Assembly (NCBI GenBank): GCA_000447245.1
Contig: AUYT01000001.1
Coordinates: forward strand, 2,040,001 to 2,104,000
Reading direction: 5' to 3'
DNA: 64,000 nucleotides
Source: a candidate division Zixibacteria bacterium RBG-1
GTDB lineage: Bacteria > Zixibacteria > MSB-5A5 > DSPP01 > RBG-1
Below are positions 7,608 through 16,059 of this stretch, in pieces. The position numbers and the translations under genes are program-made. How positions within the stretch are numbered: the stretch's first letter is position 1; every line of letters starts with the position of its first letter. The notes under the pieces are model-generated. The model searched no databases and was not told the origin of the DNA. It saw only the letters and a program-made list of their open reading frames with translations.

Positions 7608-8228
7608 ATGTCAGAAGTAAAATTAATACCCAAGAACCTGGACAAGACCTTTTTGAACCTAATCGAGCCCCTGGCTCAATTTTTGATTTCCAATAAGGTT
7701 CACCCCCATTTTATTACCGCTCTGGGATTTACCGTCTCCATCGTGGCGGCGGTCTTGTTGAGTGAAGGGCAGTTTTTGCTGGGGGGAATAATGATAATCT
7801 TAGCCGGAGTATCAGATATTTTAGATGGAAGATTGGCCAGAGAAACCGGTCGCATCAGCAAATATGGAGCTCTGATTGATTCTACCATAGACAGGTATTC
7901 CGAAGTGGTGATTTTTTTAGGGATTGCCGGGTTTTTTAAAAGCGTGGGAGCATTTACCTTAATAATCCTGGCAATTACCGGCAGTTTCATGGTCAGCTAC
8001 ACCCGTGCCAGAGCAGAAGGTCTGGGGATTGAATGTAAAGTCGGAATCATGCAGAGACCGGAAAGAATGACCTTCCTGGTTTTGGGAGCAATTTTGGGAG
8101 CCGTACCTCATACTGACCATTTTTTGATGATTTTGGCTTTGTGGTTTATAGCTGTTTTGGGGAATTATACTGTGATTCAGAGGATTGTTTACATCAGAAA
8201 CCAGCTCAAAACTTCTGATATTCAATGA
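7608..8228 (+). CDS. CDP-alcohol phosphatidyltransferase, probable inositol-phosphate transferase
   Basis: The 206-residue integral membrane protein carries the full CDP-alcohol phosphotransferase signature: D73, G74, A77, R78, G87, D91 and D95. About five or six hydrophobic segments are visible. The enzymes move a phosphatidyl group from CDP-diacylglycerol to an alcohol. The next gene makes myo-inositol-1-phosphate, so the likely acceptor is inositol-1-phosphate, giving phosphatidylinositol phosphate. RPERM after the core resembles segments of inositol-phosphate-type members. A different acceptor is possible; pgsA proper lies at 60312. Confidence 0.78.
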   Translation: MSEVKLIPKNLDKTFLNLIEPLAQFLISNKVHPHFITALGFTVSIVAAVLLSEGQFLLGGIMIILAGVSDILDGRLARETGRISKYGALIDSTIDRYSEVVIFLGIAGFFKSVGAFTLIILAITGSFMVSYTRARAEGLGIECKVGIMQRPERMTFLVLGAILGAVPHTDHFLMILALWFIAVLGNYTVIQRIVYIRNQLKTSDIQ

Positions 8229-8339
8229 TATATTTGGGGTGCAGAAATTGCCAGGGAAATATTTTAAGTGTAAATTGCGGTCTTTTACGATTATCAAATA
8301 ACTAGAACGTCTCAATAGATTCGACATAAAGGAGAGAAA

Positions 8340-9446
8340 ATGAGTTCCAAAATTAGAGTGGCCATAATTGGAGTAGGAAACTGTGCTTCCTCGCTGGTGC
8401 AAGGTGTCTTTTACTACCACAATGCCAAAGAAGGAGATTTTATCCCCGGTTTAATGCATGTCAATCTGGGTGGCTACCATGTTCGGGATATCGAATTTTC
8501 AGCCGCATTTGACATTGACAAAAACAAAGTGGGGAAAGATTTATCCGAAGCGATTTTTACCAAACCCAATAATACTTATCAATTTTGCAAAGTTCCCAAT
8601 TTGAAAGTTAAAGTTGAAAGAGGGATGACTCACGATGGGTTGGGATTTTATCTATCCAAAATTATTCAGAAAGCACCCGGACCGACTGCGGACATTGTGA
8701 AAATTTTGAAAGATACCGGAACCGATGTGGTGGTGAATTATTTACCGGTGGGGTCTGAAGAAGCTACTAAGTGGTATGTGGAGCAGGTTCTGGATGCCGG
8801 TTGCGGTTTTGTCAACTGTATTCCGGTTTTTATTGCCCGGGAAAAATACTGGCAGAAAAGATTTGCCGAAAGAGGACTGCCGGTAATCGGAGATGATATT
8901 AAATCTCAAGTTGGATCAACTATTGTGCATCGAGTTCTAGTCCGGCTTTTAAGAGACCGGGGAATAAAGTTAGAAAAAACTTATCAATTGAACGTGGGAG
9001 GAAATACCGATTTTTTGAATATGCTTGAACGAAGTCGTTTGGAATCAAAAAAAATTTCCAAGACCAATGCGGTCACATCACAATTGGATTATGATTTGGG
9101 GGAAGAAAATGTGCATATCGGACCATCTGATTATGTGGCCTGGTTGAAAGATCGAAAATGGGCTTATATCCGCCTGGAAGGAAAAGCTTTCGGAGATGTT
9201 CCTTTGAATGTGGAATTGAAGCTGGAAGTTTGGGATTCTCCCAATTCAGCCGGGGTGGTCTTGGATGCAGTCAGATGCTGTAAATTAGCTTTGGACCACA
9301 AAATTTCCGGGGCTTTGGTTGAGCCTTCAGCTTATCTGAAAAAATCTCCGCCCATTCAATTCACCGATGATGAAGCCCGGGAGAAAATGGAGGAGTTCAT
9401 CCGCAAATACGGCAAGAAAAGCAAAAAAGAAACCAAGAGAAAGTAG
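8340..9446 (+). CDS. ino1: myo-Inositol-1-phosphate synthase
   Basis: The 368-residue protein starts with an NAD-binding segment ([16 protein letters not shown]) and matches the compact prokaryotic inositol-3-phosphate synthase family. Recognisable blocks are [41 protein letters not shown] and [18 protein letters not shown]. It converts glucose-6-phosphate to myo-inositol-1-phosphate with NAD+. AAAGGAG lies 5 bases before the ATG. With the preceding phosphatidyltransferase it makes a two-gene inositol-phospholipid set, as in actinobacteria. The C-terminus is strongly basic. Confidence is high. Confidence 0.93.
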   Translation: MSSKIRVAIIGVGNCASSLVQGVFYYHNAKEGDFIPGLMHVNLGGYHVRDIEFSAAFDIDKNKVGKDLSEAIFTKPNNTYQFCKVPNLKVKVERGMTHDGLGFYLSKIIQKAPGPTADIVKILKDTGTDVVVNYLPVGSEEATKWYVEQVLDAGCGFVNCIPVFIAREKYWQKRFAERGLPVIGDDIKSQVGSTIVHRVLVRLLRDRGIKLEKTYQLNVGGNTDFLNMLERSRLESKKISKTNAVTSQLDYDLGEENVHIGPSDYVAWLKDRKWAYIRLEGKAFGDVPLNVELKLEVWDSPNSAGVVLDAVRCCKLALDHKISGALVEPSAYLKKSPPIQFTDDEAREKMEEFIRKYGKKSKKETKRK

Positions 9447-9494
9447 TTTCAAAATTTTACTTAGAGCAACATTTCAAGGCGGTTAAAAGCCACC

Positions 9495-9545
9495 TGTTAT
9501 GGTGAGCTTGTTCACTCTGACTCATCGGAACGAGTCGAACCATAT
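9495..9545. repeat. Dispersed repeat shared with 533-551
   Basis: TATGGTGAGCTTGTTC at the left and GAACGAGTCGAACCATA at the right form an imperfect palindrome. The left part is the reverse complement of the piece at about 533-551. It fills most of the gap before tmk and leaves no clear ribosome binding site there. Confidence 0.5.
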
Positions 9546-9557
9546 TTGTTTAAAACT

Positions 9558-10172
9558 ATGCCCGGCCGCTTGATTACCTTAGAAGGAATTGACAATTCCG
9601 GCAAAACCACCCATGCCAAAAGATTGTCTAATTATTTGAAGAAAAAAGGGTACCAAGTGTTGTCAGTGCGTGACCCGGGTGGAACCGAAATTTCCGAAAA
9701 AATCAGAAAGATTCTTTTGGATAAACAAAATAGCTTGGCTGCTTCGAGCGAGCTATTTTTATATTTGGCGGCTCGTCAGCAGTTAGTTTCTGAGATAATT
9801 TCACCGGCTTTGAAGAAAAATAAATTTGTTATCTGTGACCGCTATTGTGACTCCACCTTGGCTTATCAGGGATACGGGCGGGGTTTGAATATTAGTTTAG
9901 TAGATAACATACTGAAATCTTTTTTCCCTGTGCCGGATTTAACTATATTAATTGATTTGCCAGTTTTAAAGGCGCAAAAACGTTTCGGTTCAAACCGACC
10001 GGACCGCTTAGAGAAGGAGAAATTTGCCTTTCATCAAAAAGTTCGCCAAGGATATTTAGAAATCGCTAAAAAAAATCGACAGAGAGTTAGATTGGTGGAA
10101 GGAACCGGAAACCCAGCTAAAACCTGGGAACAGGTCCGAAAAATTGTGGATAATTTTATAAGCAGAAGTTAA
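9558..10172 (+). CDS. tmk: Thymidylate kinase (dTMP kinase)
   Basis: The protein of 204 residues has the P-loop GIDNSGKTT, the DPGGTEISEKIR segment, the dTMP-binding CDRYCDSTLAYQGYGRG block and the LID-region RPDRLEKE. It phosphorylates dTMP to dTDP in the cytoplasm. A longer reading from TTG at 9546 only adds four residues. The ATG at 9558 gives MPGRLITLEG, the usual family start, so I prefer it, although neither start has a clear Shine-Dalgarno. ctpA follows after 55 bases. Confidence 0.93.
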   Translation: MPGRLITLEGIDNSGKTTHAKRLSNYLKKKGYQVLSVRDPGGTEISEKIRKILLDKQNSLAASSELFLYLAARQQLVSEIISPALKKNKFVICDRYCDSTLAYQGYGRGLNISLVDNILKSFFPVPDLTILIDLPVLKAQKRFGSNRPDRLEKEKFAFHQKVRQGYLEIAKKNRQRVRLVEGTGNPAKTWEQVRKIVDNFISRS

Positions 10173-10227
10173 TGTCTCAAGCAGTTCGAGCTAAATTTTT
10201 TGAGTAGTTCGACATAAAGGAGGTTTT

Positions 10228-11895
10228 ATGAATTCGTCTAAGAAATGGTCGGTGGTATTCGGAGTTTTAATTTTTCTAATCATTGTAGCGGGTTTATCTT
10301 TTTCTTTTAAGGATAAATTATTCGTTGGACTCAAAACTTACCAGCAGATTGCGGCGGTCATCTCTTCCCGCTATGTGGATTCAGTTGACCCCCAGATTTT
10401 AGTTCAGGCCGGAATTAAAGGGATGCTGTCGATCTTAGACCCCTACTCAGAATATCTGGAAGAAAAAGAATACCAAGGCCTAATCGAAGAAACTCAGGGA
10501 CAGTTTGAAGGGGTGGGGTTAGAAATCGGGGTTAAAAATCAGTTTTTGACTGTGATTTCACCGGTGGAAGGAGGACCGGCCTATAGAGCCGGAATTCTGG
10601 CCGGGGATAAGATAATCAAAATCAACGGAGAACCTGCTGAAGGAATTACCGGCGACCAAGCAGTACAGAAATTGAGAGGTCCTAAGGGTACTCCAGTAGA
10701 AATTACCATAAGCAGGCCAGGGTTGTCTAACCCGATTGATTATAAAATCACCCGGGATGTAATTGAAATTAAGACCGTCCCTTATTTTGGCTTGCTGAAT
10801 AACCAGGTCGGGTATATCAGACTGAAAAAGTTCACCGAGACCTCTACCGCTGAAATTACCAAGGCACTTTTGGAGCTGAAATCCCAAAATGCTACCGGAA
10901 TAATTTTGGATTTAAGAGGAAATCCCGGAGGACTTTTAAATCAGGCCATAGAAGTGGCCAGTTTGTTTTTGTGGGATAAAAAACTGATTATGGAAACCAA
11001 GGGACAGGATGACGCTCAGAATCAAAAGTATTTTGCCGGTGAAAAAGCGGTCTGCCCGGATTTACCTCTGGTGGTTCTGGTGGATAAAGGATCTGCTTCC
11101 GCTTCGGAAATTGTGGCCGGAGCCATTCAGGATTGGGACCGGGGAGTGGTAATCGGGGATACTACTTTTGGCAAAGGACTGGTTCAGACGGTCTTAAGAT
11201 TGCCTAACGACAACGCCTTAAAACTGACCACAGCCAAATATTTTACTCCCAGCGGCAGATGTATTCAGAAAAAAGAAAATGGCTCTAAGTTAGAACAGCT
11301 TGAGCTGGCTACCAGGTCGGATTTCAAGCCAGAGGATTTGGTGTCAGATACCAATTCCGTTTTTTATACTAAAAGAGGTCGGAAAGTTTTGGGTGCGGGA
11401 GGGATTATTCCTGATATCGTAATCACACGACCGAAATTTAACCCCTTAATCTACAATCTTCTCCGGGAAGACCTGTTTTTTGAGTTTGCTGCTGAAAATT
11501 TTGCTAATAATTCCACCATAGACCAAAACCTTGAAGTGAATTGGGAAATATTAAGAAATTTTAGAAGATTTCTGTGGCAGAAAAATTTCAGCTACCAGAC
11601 TATGACCGAGCTGCAGTTAGAGGAACTGAAAAAAACCGCCGGAGAGGAGCTCTCTTCGGCTAACCTGGATTATAGTTTGGAGCATATTAACCAAGTCATC
11701 CAGGAGGAAAAGCAAAAAGCTTTTAATCAATCAGCGGAAGAAATCAAATGGTATTTAAAAGAAGCCCTTTTGACTCACAATTTGGGAGAAAAAGCCAAAT
11801 ACCCCACGGTCTGGTCTAAAAATCATCCGGAGATAAAAAAAGCTTTGGAAATTCTGAGCAGCAAAGAAAAATATGACAAGTTGCTGTCTTCCTAA
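10228..11895 (+). CDS. ctpA: C-terminal processing serine protease (S41 family)
   Basis: The 555-residue protein has one N-terminal membrane anchor (residues 9-26), a PDZ domain (about 90-165) and the S41 catalytic core with S291 (GSASASE) and K316 (TFGKGLVQT), 25 residues apart as in tail-specific proteases. About 150 further residues with coiled-coil tendency follow. It would degrade or trim periplasmic proteins. AAAGGAGG precedes the ATG, and the leader carries the same TTCGACATAAAGGAG string found before ino1. Its stop codon directly abuts the ATG of the TSUP gene, so the genes are co-transcribed. Confidence 0.92.
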   Translation: MNSSKKWSVVFGVLIFLIIVAGLSFSFKDKLFVGLKTYQQIAAVISSRYVDSVDPQILVQAGIKGMLSILDPYSEYLEEKEYQGLIEETQGQFEGVGLEIGVKNQFLTVISPVEGGPAYRAGILAGDKIIKINGEPAEGITGDQAVQKLRGPKGTPVEITISRPGLSNPIDYKITRDVIEIKTVPYFGLLNNQVGYIRLKKFTETSTAEITKALLELKSQNATGIILDLRGNPGGLLNQAIEVASLFLWDKKLIMETKGQDDAQNQKYFAGEKAVCPDLPLVVLVDKGSASASEIVAGAIQDWDRGVVIGDTTFGKGLVQTVLRLPNDNALKLTTAKYFTPSGRCIQKKENGSKLEQLELATRSDFKPEDLVSDTNSVFYTKRGRKVLGAGGIIPDIVITRPKFNPLIYNLLREDLFFEFAAENFANNSTIDQNLEVNWEILRNFRRFLWQKNFSYQTMTELQLEELKKTAGEELSSANLDYSLEHINQVIQEEKQKAFNQSAEEIKWYLKEALLTHNLGEKAKYPTVWSKNHPEIKKALEILSSKEKYDKLLSS

Positions 11896-12663
11896 ATGTT
11901 AGAATATTTAGTAATCTTTTTAGTTTGTGGACTCTTCGGAGTTTTCAGCTCTCTTTTAGGGATCGGGGGTGGTCTTTTGATCACCCCTTTTTTGACTTTG
12001 GTATTCAAAATCCCCATTCACCAGGCCATCGCCACCAGCTTGATTGCCATCATTGCTACATCGAGTGCCTCTGCCACAGTCTATGTGCAACAAAAATTGG
12101 CGGATATAAAACTAGGGATAACTCTGGAATTAGCCACTGTCTCAGGAGCAATTATAGGGGGGTTTTTAGCCGGTCTAATTGGTCCAGATGCTTTGGAAAT
12201 TTTATTTGCTTTGGTGCTGGTTTATGTCTCAATTTGGATGTTGAGGAAAAATAACCCAACCGAAAATTCTCAGCATACTTATCAAGCTAAAAAATATCCT
12301 TTGGGGTTTTTAATCTCTTTTGTGGCTGGAAATCTTTCGGGACTTTTAGGAATTGGCGGTGGACCGATAAAAGTGCCGGCTATGTATCTGATTATGCGGG
12401 TCCCTTTGAAAGTGGCTTCGGCAACCAGTAATTTTATGTTAGGAGTGACCGCTTCTGCCAGTTGTTTTCTATATTATTTCAGAGGAGAAGTAAATTTACC
12501 CGTCTCTGGAGTAGCAGTTTTGGGAGCTTTTCTGGGTGCAAGTTGGGGTTCACATTTAATGTTTTCGGTAAAAACTGATTTGATTCGTAAACTTTTCGTG
12601 GGATTTTTACTTTTACTAGCCCTGAGTATGTTTTTAAAAGGGATTAACTTAAATATTTATTAA
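11896..12663 (+). CDS. TSUP/TauE-SafE family membrane transporter
   Basis: The 255-residue protein is almost entirely hydrophobic, with about eight membrane segments. It has two internally related halves marked by LLGIGGGLLITP and LLGIGGGPIKVP, the signature of the TauE/SafE (DUF81) family. Members export sulfite, sulfoacetate or other organic and sulfur anions, or import related solutes. It starts at the base after the ctpA stop and is followed after 1 base by its common DUF1634 partner. The substrate is not deducible. Confidence 0.87.
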   Translation: MLEYLVIFLVCGLFGVFSSLLGIGGGLLITPFLTLVFKIPIHQAIATSLIAIIATSSASATVYVQQKLADIKLGITLELATVSGAIIGGFLAGLIGPDALEILFALVLVYVSIWMLRKNNPTENSQHTYQAKKYPLGFLISFVAGNLSGLLGIGGGPIKVPAMYLIMRVPLKVASATSNFMLGVTASASCFLYYFRGEVNLPVSGVAVLGAFLGASWGSHLMFSVKTDLIRKLFVGFLLLLALSMFLKGINLNIY

Positions 12664-12664
12664 A

Positions 12665-13012
12665 ATGGATAAAGAATTTAGTTACAAGACCACCGCTTTG
12701 GTTTTAAAATGGGGTTCTTGTCTTTCAATTCTAATTCTAATTTCAGGTTTAATTTTATTTATAATCAATCCTTCTTCTTTTCAATTTGGCGTAACCTCTT
12801 TGGGGAAAAATTTTTGGAGAAACTTAATTTCTTTTGACTCCCAAGCTATAATTAACTTAGGAATTTTACTTTTGATGCTGGTCCCCTTTTTTAGGGTCTT
12901 GGCCATTGGGATTGGCTTTGTGATTGAAAAGGATAAAAAATATAGCTTGATTTCTGGAGTAGTTTTATTGTTTCTGATTTTAGGGATTTTTTTGGCTTTA
13001 TCTCAAGTTTGA
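12665..13012 (+). CDS. DUF1634 membrane protein, partner of TSUP transporter
   Basis: The 115-residue protein has three membrane segments (about 17-35, 60-80 and 92-113). The stretch FRVLAIGIGFVIEKDKKYSLISG fits the DUF1634 pattern, in which a final pair of helices is joined by an EKD-type turn. DUF1634 genes very often follow TauE/SafE genes, as here. Function unknown; it may be an accessory subunit. Confidence 0.7.
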   Translation: MDKEFSYKTTALVLKWGSCLSILILISGLILFIINPSSFQFGVTSLGKNFWRNLISFDSQAIINLGILLLMLVPFFRVLAIGIGFVIEKDKKYSLISGVVLLFLILGIFLALSQV

Positions 13013-13068
13013 AATAACTTTTTGCGTATAAGAAAAAAACTGTTTGAGGACAGTCAGAAAGAAAACCT

Positions 13069-13911
13069 ATGTTTAGAAAAAGAAATTATCTGGGATTTTT
13101 GTTTTTGCTGGGATTATTTTTATTCTTTCAAGTAACAGCGCTTTTTTCTTTTCCAGCCAAAAGAAGACTTTTTGAGTTAAAATATGGCTATAAGACCGTT
13201 TGTAACCAATGCCACGTAGATGGAGGGGGTTCTGATAATAATGATTATGGCTTAGATTTTCATCATAATGGCCAAAATTTGGCTGCCTTTACTAAAATCG
13301 AAGCCAAAGACTCAGATGCAGATGGTTTCCCTAATTTAGCAGAGATACAAGCTAAATCCAATCCTGGTGATCCCCGTAGCACTCCTAAAAAACCGGGTAA
13401 TTATATGCAAGCTGAAGTTGAAACTTTTATTCCTAAAAAAAATTTGCTGAAACTTTTTCCCAATGCCTCCCAATTTAAAGCGGTAGAAGGGATTATTTCT
13501 TTGGAAAAAAAGAGCCAACTGGAGAAAAAAATCGGCTTAGTATTAAGTGAGGATGAACAAGTTCCCACATTTTTTGAGGCCTATACTAAGGCCGGAGAAA
13601 AATTGGGAGTGGCTCTGTTGTTCGCTTCTATGGAACATCATAAACATACCTTTGGAGGCGTAGCTTTCACCAATACTGGAATGATAATTAAACTGGTTAT
13701 TTTCAAACAACGGGAACAAAAGAAACTGAAGATGGATTCTTTCTTAAAACAGTTTGAAGGAAAATCAAAAGACAGCCAATTTAAAATAGGGAAGGATTTT
13801 ACCTCACTGCCCAAAATGGAGATTTTCTGTCAAAAGATTTGTGATTTTGTGAAAAAATCAAGTTGGATGATGCAAGAAATTTACTTGTCACAGGAAAAGC
13901 CCCAGGATTGA
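13069..13911 (+). CDS. Secreted CxxCH protein with calcium-loop segment and FMN-binding-like domain
   Basis: The 280-residue protein has a signal peptide (core 10-28) and then one c-type heme motif, CNQCH (C45, C48, H49). A thrombospondin-3-like loop follows (DSDADGFPNLAE, about 82-95). From about 120 to the end, the layout (LFPNA, LGVALLFA, FTNTGMIIKLVIF, FEGKSKDSQFKIGKDF) resembles FMN-binding domains of redox proteins, though the usual attachment Ser/Thr is not evident. It probably acts in the periplasm in electron transfer. The following membrane gene is 2 bases away, so the two likely work together. The FMN part is a weak fold guess; the heme motif is clear. Confidence 0.6.
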   Translation: MFRKRNYLGFLFLLGLFLFFQVTALFSFPAKRRLFELKYGYKTVCNQCHVDGGGSDNNDYGLDFHHNGQNLAAFTKIEAKDSDADGFPNLAEIQAKSNPGDPRSTPKKPGNYMQAEVETFIPKKNLLKLFPNASQFKAVEGIISLEKKSQLEKKIGLVLSEDEQVPTFFEAYTKAGEKLGVALLFASMEHHKHTFGGVAFTNTGMIIKLVIFKQREQKKLKMDSFLKQFEGKSKDSQFKIGKDFTSLPKMEIFCQKICDFVKKSSWMMQEIYLSQEKPQD

Positions 13912-13913
13912 CT

Positions 13914-14378
13914 ATGTCCATTTTTGAAAATTTCAATTACAAACAGTCCCCCTTAGGGTTTAAACTTCTGGTCTCTGTTTTTCTTTTGGGCTTGAGTTTG
14001 GCTCAAGGGTTAGGAATGACTATGGCTTATATCCAGACCAATGTGGTGAATACCTCTGCTGAGGAATATTTCTCTTATCTCAAAACCACCAAGCTGGTCT
14101 CTTTATCCCATCCCCACTTTTTCGGCTATGCTACTTTATATTTTTTGACCGGACTGTTGTTTTTATTCACCCACCAGAATAAAGCCGTTAAAACCCTTTT
14201 ACCGGGATTAGTGGTCTTGGCCGCTTTGCTGGATATTGTCAGCTGGTGGGGGATTAAATATGTTTCTACCAAAATTGAGATTCTGTCTCTGGTAGCCGGA
14301 GTTATTTTTGTGGGCGGATTTTTATATATGGCCATAGTTATTTTTTACGAGCTGTGGTTCCGAAAGAAAGTTGATTGA
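13914..14378 (+). CDS. Four-helix membrane protein, partner of the CxxCH protein
   Basis: Starting from the ATG at 13914 (MSIFENFNYKQSP) the protein has 154 residues and four hydrophobic segments (about 17-37, 68-86, 95-115 and 122-145). A longer frame from 13863 overlaps the previous gene by 49 bases and adds an unlikely N-terminus. Histidines in LSHPHFFGYATLY near helix 2 could bind heme. I do not recognise the family. Its position 2 bases after a CxxCH protein suggests a membrane anchor or quinone-side partner. Confidence 0.6.
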   Translation: MSIFENFNYKQSPLGFKLLVSVFLLGLSLAQGLGMTMAYIQTNVVNTSAEEYFSYLKTTKLVSLSHPHFFGYATLYFLTGLLFLFTHQNKAVKTLLPGLVVLAALLDIVSWWGIKYVSTKIEILSLVAGVIFVGGFLYMAIVIFYELWFRKKVD

Positions 14379-14410
14379 ATCCTTTAATCTTTTCCATTAA
14401 GTTTTAACCA

Positions 14411-15568
14411 ATGAGCGAAAAATTTATAGTTTTAGCGGTTTCATTTTTTCTGATGATTCTGTATTTAACTAAAGTATATGGAGACTCGCCTAAAAAATAT
14501 AAATTATCTCTTATTGGAGAGAAAAATTGGTCTGATATAAGTCAGTTGAAACTGCCAAAAAAAGAGAAAAAGGAGCTTTTATACAAAAGCAATGTTTTGT
14601 ATGCAGCACATAATCGGTATCAAGCTGACCATGTAGTTGCTTTTTCCTCAAATGGTAAATTTAAAGTTGAAATGCGCAGGACGGATGAGCCCTTAGATGA
14701 GGATTTAGGAGTGGCAACTATTTATGACAGTCTTGGAAATAAGATATGGGAGGGTACAGTCGGGTTCTGGGTTTACCCTTCTAACAATGGAGATGACTTT
14801 GTAAGCGTAGGTTCAGAAGCAAGCGTGATTCGATTTCATAAAATATCAGATACCATCGCAACTCTTGACAAAAAAACTCCATATGTACTTGCTTCTCGCT
14901 ACGGTTTTACTTTCGATGCTAAGTATTTTGTCGGCGCTGGGTCTACGTTAGAACTATTGACTTGTGAAGGCGATGTAATATGGAGGAAATATACCAACAG
15001 TCCAGCACCTCGTGAGCTAGCTTTCTCGTATGATGCCAGTAAAATTGCATTAGCACTCATGCCTCATCTGTTAGGCTGGCAAGTACCCCAATTAACTGAT
15101 ACAGAAGACACAGTGTCTAAGGCACTACCAGACAGGTCTATAAAAAATTCTTACCTTTTTATTTTGAATCGAGATGGCGAAGTATTACATAAAGAAATCT
15201 TGGATTGGCCGGTCGTACACCAGATGACTTTTTCGCCAAAAGGGGATTTTTTAGCTGTGGGCGGCTATAATCATTTATCTATATTTGACGTAAACGCAAA
15301 AAAAGTGATTGGGAAACATGACCAAAATTCTCTCAATTTTTCTCATTGTTCTATGGCTTTTTCTCCTAGCTCAGATTTGTTGGCCATCCAATCTTACGGA
15401 AATCTTTATCTATTAAATTTAAAAGGAAAAATAACCGATTATGCGAGACTAACTGATGATTTTGATACCAGTCCAGTAGGTCTCACACTTGCCTTTAGTG
15501 AAAGCGGAAAAATATTGCTCGCTAGCACCAACAATAAACTTTATGCTTTTAAAATTGAAGAAAAATAA
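14411..15568 (+). CDS. Exported beta-propeller-like protein of unknown function
   Basis: The 385-residue protein has a signal peptide (core about 6-23, VYGDS). The rest is built of WD40/PQQ-like strands: AFSSNGKFKVE, LAFSYDASKIALAL, MTFSPKGDFLAVGGY and LAFSESGKILLAS repeat at roughly 50-80 residue spacing. Such folds usually serve as binding scaffolds. There is no clear Shine-Dalgarno before the ATG. It lies 32 bases after the membrane protein gene and before the rplU promoter. No function can be assigned. Confidence 0.6.
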   Translation: MSEKFIVLAVSFFLMILYLTKVYGDSPKKYKLSLIGEKNWSDISQLKLPKKEKKELLYKSNVLYAAHNRYQADHVVAFSSNGKFKVEMRRTDEPLDEDLGVATIYDSLGNKIWEGTVGFWVYPSNNGDDFVSVGSEASVIRFHKISDTIATLDKKTPYVLASRYGFTFDAKYFVGAGSTLELLTCEGDVIWRKYTNSPAPRELAFSYDASKIALALMPHLLGWQVPQLTDTEDTVSKALPDRSIKNSYLFILNRDGEVLHKEILDWPVVHQMTFSPKGDFLAVGGYNHLSIFDVNAKKVIGKHDQNSLNFSHCSMAFSPSSDLLAIQSYGNLYLLNLKGKITDYARLTDDFDTSPVGLTLAFSESGKILLASTNNKLYAFKIEEK

Positions 15569-15680
15569 ATACTTAAGAAAGATGGGTATATAATTTAAAA
15601 ACCTCTAAACTATTTTCACCTGAAATCGTCCAATATATGAAGCAGTTTAAAGCCCTGGAAGTGCCAGATGCCAAAAAGAC

Positions 15681-15709
15681 TTGACTAAATACTAATTTTA
15701 CCGTATCAT
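15681..15709 (+). promoter_or_regulatory. Predicted promoter of rplU-bamA operon
   Basis: TTGACT (15681-15686) and TATCAT (15704-15709) are separated by exactly 17 bases. The ATG of rplU follows at 15733 with AAGGAG in between. Confidence 0.6.
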
Positions 15710-15732
15710 TTTCAGCAAACCAAGGAGAAATA

Positions 15733-16053
15733 ATGTACGCTATTTTAGAAACCGGTGGTTTACAGTTTAAGGTTACCAAGGGTGAAGTTTTAAAAATTCC
15801 TAAGCTGGGAACCGAACCCAAAGAAGAAGTGGTTTTTGAGAAGATTCTTCTGGCAGCTGAGAAAGATAAAATCTTGATAGGAAAACCTTATATCAAAGGT
15901 GCCAAAGTCACAGCTGAAGTTTTGGCTAACGGAAAATCACCCAAAGTGATTGTGTTCAAATTTAAAAGAAGAGTCAAATACCGCCGCAAGAGGGGCCACC
16001 GCCAGGATTACACTGAAATCAAAATCAACGAGATCAAACTTCCCAAAGCTTAA
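15733..16053 (+). CDS. rplU: 50S ribosomal protein L21
   Basis: The 106-residue protein begins MYAILETGGLQFKVTKGEVLKIPKL and ends with the basic block FKFKRRVKYRRKRGHRQDYTEIKI, the typical L21 pattern for binding 23S rRNA. AAGGAG is 7 bases before the ATG. In most bacteria rpmA (L27) comes next; here the next gene, 6 bases on, is bamA, so the usual rplU-rpmA pair is split. Confidence 0.95.
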   Translation: MYAILETGGLQFKVTKGEVLKIPKLGTEPKEEVVFEKILLAAEKDKILIGKPYIKGAKVTAEVLANGKSPKVIVFKFKRRVKYRRKRGHRQDYTEIKINEIKLPKA

Positions 16054-16059
16054 ATAATT

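Noticed and set aside
10173-10227. tRNA-like GTTCGAG sequence
   Set aside because: No acceptor stem or cloverleaf can be formed around it.
13863-13913. Longer N-terminus of the four-helix membrane protein
   Set aside because: It would overlap the CxxCH gene by 49 bases; the ATG at 13914, two bases after that gene's stop, gives a more natural start.
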